From Deltaproteobacteria bacterium (lineage in GTDB: Bacteria > Myxococcota > B64-G9), in the NCBI GenBank assembly GCA_003647095.1, contig QMME01000138.1, forward strand, positions 1-9,356: a stretch of 9,356 bases of DNA. Direction: 5' to 3'. The translations under genes were made by a program, and so were the position numbers. This document shows, piece by piece, positions 1 to 4,911 of the stretch. Position 1 is the stretch's first letter, and the number at the start of each line of letters is the position of its first letter. Below the pieces are notes generated by a model. The model worked only from the letters and a program-made list of their open reading frames with translations, was not told where the DNA came from and did not search any database.

Positions 1-13
1 CAGGAGCGGCTGA

Positions 14-2380
14 TTACCTGGAGCCGGGCTTGTTGAGGTCGACGAATACCGTGTGGATCTTGTTGGGCTGGATGCGCACGCGGATGCGCCGCTTGATGCC
101 CAGGGCATCGTTGCGCAGGGTCAGCGTGTGGCTGCCGGCGGGCAGCTTGAGGTTCATCTGCGGGGTGGGACCGAGTTTTTTCCTGCCCAGGTAGATCACC
201 GAGAAGGGTTCCGAGTTGATACGCAGGGTGCCCGTTCCCCGGGGCCGTGCGGCGACCTGGGGGCGCTTGCGGGCGGTGGCCGGCCGGCGCCGGGGCTTGG
301 CCGTGGCGGTTGGTGCTTTCTGGGGGGCAGGTTTTTTCGCGGTCGGCTTGGCACGGACGGCGGGTTGCGGGACCGGCGGGGGAGGAGCCGGCTCGGTAGC
401 GGTCTTTTCCGGAGTGGACGTGGCAACCCCGGCATCGACGGCCACGGTCTTTTCCGGAGCCGCGGTTGTTACTGGTGAGGGGGCGGGCGTGGGGGCCGGC
501 GGCCGGACGGCGGGGGAGGGGATCTTGCCGGTGGCAGCCGCGGCGCTGCCCTGGCCGGCGTCTTTTGCCTCCGGGGGCCGTTCCGCCGGGGGCCAGAAGA
601 CCACCGCCAGGACGGCGATGGCAACAACCACGGCACCGGCCACGATGATTCCCAGCGGCGACTTGCGGGAGAAGGCGGCGGCCTTGATGGCTCCGGTATC
701 CTGGTCCGCCGCCGGGGCGGCTTCCCCGGCGGCTTCTCCTTGTAACCAGCGCTCGGCCAGGTCTTGTCCGTCGGCCGCGGCGGACTCGCTTTCCGGCTTT
801 TCCGCCTCCGGCTGTTGTTCCTCGAGGATCATGGTCTTGGCGGCCAGCAGTTCGGCACGTTCTCCATCGGTGGCAGCCGCGTCTTTCCCCGGCGTTTCTT
901 CCCCGGCCGGTTGCTGTTCTTCGAGGATCATGGTCTTGGCGGCCAGCAACTCGGCGCGGGAACCGTCAGCGGGTGGCGACGGCGGTGGTGCCTGCCGGTC
1001 GGCCTCGGGTTCGGCAGCCGCTTGCTCGCGAATGACGGTCTTGGCGGCCAGCAACTTGGCGCGGGAACCGTCAGCGGGTGGCGATGGCGGTGTCTGCCGG
1101 CCGGACTCGGGCTCGGTAGCTGCTTGCTCGCGAATTACGGTCTGGGCGGCCAGCAGCTCGGCCTGTTCGCTGGCGCTAGCGGCGGAACTGGTGGCCGGGG
1201 CCGGTTCCTGCCTGGCCGGGTACTGGGGATCGGTGGGGCGGCGGGAATCTGCCGGTTCCACGGCTGTGGAATCGAGCCCCAGCATGTCGAAGGATACGGC
1301 CTCGGTGGGAGCATCGGCATCGGCCGGCTGCCGGGGCACCCCGCCGGCCGGCGTGCCCATCACCCCGGTGTTTTCGGCGGCCTGCCGCTCCGATTCCCGG
1401 CGGATGGCCCGGATGGGGGTGGGTTGTATTGTACGGGGCTTGGCGTCGGGCAGGCGCTGGGGGATGAAGGCGGCCAGGGTGGTGGCATCGGGGTAGATGC
1501 CGGCCCGGTGCAGGTAGCTGGACAGATCGGCGGCCATCTCCCCGGCGGTCTGGTAGCGTTTCTTGAGGTTGCGCTCCAGGGCCTTGCGTACCACCGCCGT
1601 CAGGCGCTTGTCGACCTTGCGGTTGAGCTTGTGGGGCTTTTCATAGGCACCACGGGTGATGGCCGCCAGGGTCTCGGGCGGGGTGGAACCCTCGAAGGGG
1701 CGGCGGCAGGTGAGCATCTCGTAGAGCGATACTCCCACCGAGTACACGTCGGCGCGGCGATCCACCTGCTGGCCGCTGATCTGCTCCGGGGCCATGTAGG
1801 CGAGTTTGCCCTTGACCACCCCGGCCTGGGTGGAGGTGATGCGGCTGGCGGCCCGGGCGATGCCGAAGTCGACGATCTTGACCTCTCCCTCGAAGGAGAT
1901 GAGGATGTTCTGCGGGGAAATGTCACGGTGCACGATCTGCAGGGGCCGGCCGTCGGGGCCGACCTTGCGGTGGGCGTAGTCGAGCCCGCGGCATACCTCC
2001 AGGGCTATGTAGCTGGCGATGGAGGTAGGAAAGGGTTCGTCGATCTCGGCCGACTTGCGGATGAGACTCTGCAGGTCGACGCCGTCGACGAACTCCATCA
2101 CCAGGTAGTAGTCGCCCTCGTGCACCCCGAAATCGATCACCGAGACGATGTTGCCGTGGCTGAGGGTGACGGTGATCATGGCCTCGTCCATGAACATCTT
2201 GGTGAAGGAGTCGTCGTCGGCGAGCTGTGGTAGCACCTTCTTGATGGCCAGGTCTTTTTCAAAGCCGCCGGCTCCGTAGAGCTTGGCGCGGTACAGCTCG
2301 GCCATGCCACCGGTGGCAATGCGTTCGATCAGGTGGTACTTGCCGAATTCTCTTGGGAGTTTTTCGCTGTTTCCGTTCAC
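14..2380 (-). CDS. Membrane-anchored Hanks-type Ser/Thr protein kinase with C-terminal PEGA domain
   Basis: The 788-residue protein has a kinase domain at about residues 14-292. Visible elements are a glycine-rich loop (ATGGMAELY, 22-30), the ATP-anchoring Lys in AIKK (K47), a likely helix-C Glu (E66), the catalytic loop HRDISPQN (151-158), DFG (171-173) and GKLAYMAPEQ (191-200). A long Ala/Pro/Glu-rich linker (about 311-573) follows, containing four copies of an ELLAAKT-type repeat. Next come one membrane helix (about 575-596), a Pro/Ala/Lys/Arg-rich segment and a PEGA-like beta domain (about 717-783). This predicts a cytoplasmic kinase with an extracytoplasmic PEGA domain, a known architecture in Myxococcota. 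The Lys usual in the HRDxKxxN loop is Ser here, which from memory is common in this subgroup. The start is GTG at 2378-2380, with GGGAG just upstream on the minus strand. The gene is divergent from the PEGA lipoprotein at 2614. Substrates are unknown; kinase identity is firm. Confidence 0.95.
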   Translation of the reverse strand: MNGNSEKLPREFGKYHLIERIATGGMAELYRAKLYGAGGFEKDLAIKKVLPQLADDDSFTKMFMDEAMITVTLSHGNIVSVIDFGVHEGDYYLVMEFVDGVDLQSLIRKSAEIDEPFPTSIASYIALEVCRGLDYAHRKVGPDGRPLQIVHRDISPQNILISFEGEVKIVDFGIARAASRITSTQAGVVKGKLAYMAPEQISGQQVDRRADVYSVGVSLYEMLTCRRPFEGSTPPETLAAITRGAYEKPHKLNRKVDKRLTAVVRKALERNLKKRYQTAGEMAADLSSYLHRAGIYPDATTLAAFIPQRLPDAKPRTIQPTPIRAIRRESERQAAENTGVMGTPAGGVPRQPADADAPTEAVSFDMLGLDSTAVEPADSRRPTDPQYPARQEPAPATSSAASASEQAELLAAQTVIREQAATEPESGRQTPPSPPADGSRAKLLAAKTVIREQAAAEPEADRQAPPPSPPADGSRAELLAAKTMILEEQQPAGEETPGKDAAATDGERAELLAAKTMILEEQQPEAEKPESESAAADGQDLAERWLQGEAAGEAAPAADQDTGAIKAAAFSRKSPLGIIVAGAVVVAIAVLAVVFWPPAERPPEAKDAGQGSAAAATGKIPSPAVRPPAPTPAPSPVTTAAPEKTVAVDAGVATSTPEKTATEPAPPPPVPQPAVRAKPTAKKPAPQKAPTATAKPRRRPATARKRPQVAARPRGTGTLRINSEPFSVIYLGRKKLGPTPQMNLKLPAGSHTLTLRNDALGIKRRIRVRIQPNKIHTVFVDLNKPGSR
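809..1162 (-). repeat. Fourfold tandem repeat (~102-105 bp period) inside the kinase gene
   Basis: Four in-frame copies encode a 16-residue core of the type AELLAAKTMILEEQQP or AKLLAAKTVIREQAAA. They start at residues 407, 441, 476 and 509 (DNA cores 1115-1162, 1013-1060, 908-955, 809-856). The central Thr residues are T414, T448, T483 and T516, spaced 34, 35 and 33 residues apart. Copies 1-2 share the TVIREQ form and copies 3-4 share TMILEEQQ. Between cores the DNA is also similar: gcgggaaccgtcagcgggtg occurs beside both the 908-955 and the 1013-1060 cores. This points to recent tandem duplication followed by divergence. Confidence 0.9.
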
Positions 2381-2385
2381 CTTTT

Positions 2386-2434
2386 CTCCCGGCCAACCGG
2401 GGCCAGTTTAGCCCAGCCTTTATGAGACGGTCAA
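2386..2434 (-). promoter_or_regulatory. Candidate kinase promoter and ribosome binding site
   Basis: Read on the minus strand, TTGACC (complement of 2429-2434) is followed after 18 bp by TAAACT (complement of 2405-2410). These match five of six and four of six positions of the sigma-70 -35 and -10 consensus. Transcription would start near 2398 and give a very short leader that carries GGGAG (complement of 2386-2390) just before the GTG start. This is motif matching only. Myxococcota promoters often deviate from the E. coli consensus. Confidence 0.4.
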
Positions 2435-2600
2435 ATAACGTCACGGGTCTGCGGGCTGCGGCCGCCTCCCCAATTCTGGGTATTGCGGGCGAGGGGGACG
2501 AAACTGGAAAATCCGCTTTTACACAATCTCCGGTACGGTGGATGCGGATCTTGAAAAAAAACGCTTGAACTTGCGAGGGTTCAGTCGAATCTTCCCGCAG

Positions 2601-2608
2601 AAAGGAGG
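2601..2608 (+). promoter_or_regulatory. Strong Shine-Dalgarno for the PEGA lipoprotein gene
   Basis: AAAGGAGG at 2601-2608 lies five bases before the ATG at 2614. It is close to a perfect anti-16S match and fixes this start over the overlapping open frame that begins at 2538. Confidence 0.85.
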
Positions 2609-2613
2609 CCCAG

Positions 2614-3789
2614 ATGCAGGTGACATCGTCAGGAGGGCGCGGCGTGGTCGCAGTTGTTTCGATCGTCTTTTTTATGACTTCATCGTGTACTTTCACGAAA
2701 ACCGGCGAGGTCAGGCTTCGAACGGAGCCGGAGGGTGCGACGATCTGGCGGGACACGAAGAACGGTTGGGAAAGGGTCGGCAGGTCGCCCACCAACGTGG
2801 CTCAACAGTACACGAGCGAGACCTCGGAGGCGGGAAGTACATTGTGTCTGTTAGGATCTTTGTTGGGTGCCATTGTCTCGGGTGTGGGTGTCCCGGCGTC
2901 GTTTACCAAAGATTCAAGGGATATAGGAATCATATGTATGTCCGCCGCTGCTGGTCTTTTTCTAAGCGGCATCTTGTCGGCCGTTTTCCTTACGGAGGAC
3001 AATCCTACAGAAAAGGCATACCGCGCCACGTTGGATGGTTACGACGAGAAGCATTTCAATCTGACCGTGCCGGGCGACGAAGATGTTCTGCTCACGCTGG
3101 AAAAGAGCTGGTACCAGCGATACGGGATAAAATCCAAAGAGGACCTCGACCGGATGGAGTCCGTTCCGGGTCTCATACCCGCCCTGGGAGATACCGACAA
3201 GAACATCCGCCTGAAGGTAATAGCTATATTCGAGAATCTGCCGCGCGTGGATCCGCGTGTGGTGCAGGCGCTCAAGGATACCGCGGCGAACGACATGGAC
3301 GCCGAAGTCCGCCAGGGCGCCGCGGCGGCGTTGAGGAAGATGAAGTTCGTGTCCCTGGCGAAGGCCAAGCCGGTTGTGGGCGGGAAGATGGTTCTTGCTG
3401 TGTTCGACGTGTTCGACCCGTCGGCCGCGTTTGATCCGAAGCTCACCGAGCAGCTTACCGCGTACCTTTTCACCGCGCTCGCGGAGGCGGGGAGGTTTCG
3501 CGTGGTTCCCAGGAACCAGCTCAGGAAGCAGATGATCGGGGAGAAGAAGGGCAGCTACAAGAAGTGCTACCAGGAAAGCTGCCAGATCGAGCTGGGAAAG
3601 GCGGTCGCGGCTCAGGCGATACTGTCGACGCAGATCATCAAGGTGGGCACGAAGTGCATGGTGGCGGGAAACCTGTACGATCTTCGCACCGAGACCACCC
3701 TGAAGGGGGCATCCGTCGACTCCGGCTGCAAGCAGGAGCAGCTCCTGGAGGCCATGGGACGGCTCGTCGAGAAGCTGTCTGCGCTTTGA
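2614..3789 (+). CDS. Putative lipoprotein: split PEGA-like domain, membrane hairpin, HEAT-like region, CsgG/TolB-like C-terminus
   Basis: The 391-residue protein opens with a hydrophobic signal ending in MTSSC (C25). This is an imperfect lipobox, with Thr at -3 where Leu/Ile/Val is usual. Residues 31-60 (GEVRLRTEPEGATIW onward) match the first half of a PEGA domain. Two hydrophobic segments follow (about 77-95 and 103-126). Residues about 136-166 (YRATLDGYDEKHFNLTVPG onward) then look like the second half of PEGA. Residues about 170-232 are helical and HEAT-like (GLIPALGDTDKNIRLKVI, then DAEVRQGAAAALRKM). Residues 238-391 resemble the CsgG/FlgO/TolB-N group of outer-membrane-associated domains: VLAVFDVFDP, then LAEAGRFRVVPRNQL, a Cys pair (CYQESC), and AILSTQIIKVGTKCMVAGNLYDL. 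Envelope location is inferred; the molecular role is unknown. The gene is divergent from the PEGA kinase. Its 5' half is less GC-rich than its neighbours. Confidence 0.85.
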   Translation: MQVTSSGGRGVVAVVSIVFFMTSSCTFTKTGEVRLRTEPEGATIWRDTKNGWERVGRSPTNVAQQYTSETSEAGSTLCLLGSLLGAIVSGVGVPASFTKDSRDIGIICMSAAAGLFLSGILSAVFLTEDNPTEKAYRATLDGYDEKHFNLTVPGDEDVLLTLEKSWYQRYGIKSKEDLDRMESVPGLIPALGDTDKNIRLKVIAIFENLPRVDPRVVQALKDTAANDMDAEVRQGAAAALRKMKFVSLAKAKPVVGGKMVLAVFDVFDPSAAFDPKLTEQLTAYLFTALAEAGRFRVVPRNQLRKQMIGEKKGSYKKCYQESCQIELGKAVAAQAILSTQIIKVGTKCMVAGNLYDLRTETTLKGASVDSGCKQEQLLEAMGRLVEKLSAL

Positions 3790-3878
3790 TCCTCGATCGA
3801 CCAGGAAAAGCGGTTGCTGCGGCGGGAGCGAGAACCCAGCGTGGTGTTCGGGGGGATGGCTGCCGCCCGACCGGCGAA

Positions 3879-3897
3879 CCGGAAGGTGTTCTTCCGG
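3879..3897. terminator. Hairpin between convergent genes, possible terminator
   Basis: CCGGAAG (3879-3885) and CTTCCGG (3891-3897) form a perfect 7-bp stem around a five-base loop (GTGTT). It sits in the 138-bp gap between the convergent ends of the lipoprotein gene and the LuxR gene, where a bidirectional terminator would be expected. No T-run follows on either strand, so intrinsic termination is uncertain. Confidence 0.35.
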
Positions 3898-3927
3898 CGA
3901 GCGAGGAGGAGGGCCTATGCGGGTGGT

Positions 3928-4572
3928 TCAGTACGGTTTCCGGCGCTTCGTCCGGCCGGGTAGGAGGTGGGCCCGCAGGAGCAGCGCGAGTTGGGCGCGG
4001 TTATGGACACCGAGTTTCTTGTAGGCGTGTTTCAGGTGTGAATAGACGGTGCTTTCCGCCACCTCCAGGCGGATGGCGATGTTGGGGCAGCTGTAGCCGT
4101 GGGCTGCCAGCAGGGCAATCTCCCGCTCCCGGGGAGTCAGCAACTCCAGGACCTCGTTCGACGGGCACTTCCCGGCGCTGAAAACAGGTACCGGCGCGCG
4201 GCTTGTTGCCAACGCTTTATCACTGACGGTGCAGGTTGCCACAACCAGAGGGCCCGGCTGGCCCGGCGGCTGCAACTGGCGGATTTCCAGGTAGATGATA
4301 CCGGTTCCACGCCTTTCCCCGCCGATGACATTCGCCGGTACCCGTACACGCCTGTCTTTTCCTGCCAGATAGTCGCCCTGCCGCTCGAGCCACGCGCCCA
4401 CCTTGGTCCAGAAACCGGCGCCCGCGGTTTCAGGGCCGATTCGTTCCCACACCTGGTGTTCCAGGTCTCTGGCGGCCTGGTTCAGCCACAACACCTTGCC
4501 GTCCCGGTCGAACACGGCACAGGGACAAGGCAAGGTGGCGCCCAGGGTCTCGAGGATATCTGCGGAGATCAT
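3928..4572 (-). CDS. LuxR-type transcriptional regulator with PAS-like N-terminus
   Basis: The 214-residue protein has a clear C-terminal LuxR/NarL helix-turn-helix at about residues 141-204. It contains LTPREREIALLAAHGYS, then a recognition region with VAESTVYSHLKHAYKKLGV and the closing NRAQLALLL. Residues about 6-115 look like a PAS fold (CAVFDRDGKVLWLNQAARDL at the start, GIIYLEIRQL later). There is no receiver domain with a phospho-Asp pocket and no recognisable acyl-homoserine-lactone domain, so the signal is unknown. The N-terminus carries a CPC motif (C16, C18), conceivably redox-active or metal-binding. The ATG at 4570-4572 is preceded by GAGGAG three bases upstream on the minus strand. 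It is divergent from the second LuxR-type gene at 4912 and convergent with the lipoprotein gene. DNA-binding regulator is firm; ligand and targets are not. Confidence 0.92.
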   Translation of the reverse strand: MISADILETLGATLPCPCAVFDRDGKVLWLNQAARDLEHQVWERIGPETAGAGFWTKVGAWLERQGDYLAGKDRRVRVPANVIGGERRGTGIIYLEIRQLQPPGQPGPLVVATCTVSDKALATSRAPVPVFSAGKCPSNEVLELLTPREREIALLAAHGYSCPNIAIRLEVAESTVYSHLKHAYKKLGVHNRAQLALLLRAHLLPGRTKRRKPY

Positions 4573-4614
4573 TTACTCCTCGCATCTTCAGGCATACCCG
4601 AGATTGTTGCCAGT

Positions 4615-4635
4615 GAACAAGGCATTTCATTGTTC
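4615..4635 (-). promoter_or_regulatory. Inverted repeat overlapping a possible promoter of the minus-strand LuxR gene
   Basis: GAACAA (4615-4620) and TTGTTC (4630-4635) are perfect inverted arms around nine bases, 43 bp before the ATG of the minus-strand regulator. On the minus strand the first arm reads TTGTTC. It has TATGCC 18 bp downstream (complement of 4591-4596), a weak -35/-10 pair. A protein bound here would block that promoter, consistent with self-repression. Both readings are inference. Confidence 0.3.
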
Positions 4636-4666
4636 TTCTTGCCACCTAAAGCGTTGGTCCGACATA

Positions 4667-4678
4667 CCCAGATCTGGG
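4667..4678. promoter_or_regulatory. Perfect 12-bp palindrome, candidate operator
   Basis: CCCAGATCTGGG is its own reverse complement. It sits in the divergent LuxR intergenic region, 95 bp from one start codon and 233 bp from the other. Dimeric helix-turn-helix regulators bind such dyads. No site for these proteins is known, so assignment to either regulator is speculative. Confidence 0.4.
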
Positions 4679-4727
4679 GAGAGTGCGGGCCGCTGCGAGT
4701 AGGAAGTATCCCGCCCGGCCGGCGCCG

Positions 4728-4755
4728 GGTCCAGGGCAAACCTACGGCCTGGACC
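4728..4755. promoter_or_regulatory. 8-bp inverted repeat with arms two helical turns apart, candidate operator
   Basis: GGTCCAGG (4728-4735) and CCTGGACC (4748-4755) are perfect inverted arms separated by 12 bp, so the arm centres are 20 bp apart. The element ends 27 bp before the TTGACG box of the candidate plus-strand promoter, a suitable position for an activator. It could also fold as an RNA hairpin. Confidence 0.4.
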
Positions 4756-4782
4756 TGCATGTTGCCTATATGGGTTCTGGAG

Positions 4783-4812
4783 TTGACGTCAGGAAAGGCA
4801 AGATGCTACACC
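4783..4812 (+). promoter_or_regulatory. Candidate promoter of the plus-strand LuxR-type gene
   Basis: TTGACG (4783-4788) is five of six to the -35 consensus. After 18 bp comes TACACC (4807-4812), preceded by TG one base upstream (TGCTACACC), as in extended -10 promoters. The -35 overlaps the palindrome TGACGTCA (4784-4791). Transcription would start near 4819, giving a leader of about 93 bases before the GTG at 4912. The -10 itself is weak. Confidence 0.4.
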
Positions 4813-4911
4813 GACGTTGTCAGGACAGGAAGCGCTTTCATGTAGGTGCCACCCAGTTCAGGTGGGAGCACGCTTCCGAGAAGATGAGAGGGCCGGTGGA
4901 GGGCAGGAGCG

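Larger units (their letters stand above)
2381..2613. other. Divergent intergenic region between kinase and PEGA lipoprotein genes
   Basis: This 233-bp stretch separates two divergently transcribed genes and must hold the promoters of both, unless one is read from farther away. On the minus side there is the TTGACC-N18-TAAACT candidate. On the plus side I see no convincing -35/-10 pair, only an A-rich tract (2554-2561) next to TTGAA elements. It is visibly richer in A/T than the kinase gene. Short reading frames cross it, but none has a convincing start and composition. Confidence 0.6.
4573..4911. other. Palindrome-rich divergent region between two LuxR-type genes
   Basis: This 339-bp stretch has no convincing gene. 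It contains a GAACAA/TTGTTC inverted repeat (4615-4635), a perfect 12-bp palindrome (4667-4678), a GC-rich palindrome CCGGCGCCGG (4719-4728), an 8-bp inverted repeat with arms centred 20 bp apart (4728-4735 and 4748-4755), a TGACGTCA palindrome (4784-4791) within a promoter-like element, and a hairpin in the leader of the plus-strand gene (4846-4871). Such a cluster is what one expects of an operator region shared by two regulators. Confidence 0.7.

Noticed and set aside
809..1162. Repeats as a CRISPR array or mobile repeat
   Set aside because: The repeats are in frame, keep the protein core, vary in spacing by whole codons and lie within a kinase gene.
216..1496. 426-codon open frame on the plus strand, antisense to the kinase linker
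   Set aside because: Low-complexity Ala/Ser/Gly sequence produced by the repetitive linker DNA read backwards.
764..2233. 489-codon open frame on the plus strand, antisense to the kinase gene
   Set aside because: It is the GC-driven shadow of the kinase: Gly/Leu-rich composition without domains, while the minus strand encodes all the kinase motifs.
2538..3434. 298-codon frame overlapping the lipoprotein gene on the same strand
   Set aside because: It has no good ribosome binding site, an Arg/Gly-rich composition and no domain. The 2614 frame has a near-perfect Shine-Dalgarno, a signal sequence and recognisable domains.
4719..4728. CCGGCGCCGG palindrome
   Set aside because: Self-complementary GC words of this length arise often in such GC-rich DNA. 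It is listed only as part of the region description.
4099..4845. 248-codon plus-strand frame antisense to the first LuxR gene and across the intergenic region
   Set aside because: The opposite strand encodes a clear helix-turn-helix protein, and this frame has no recognisable domain.
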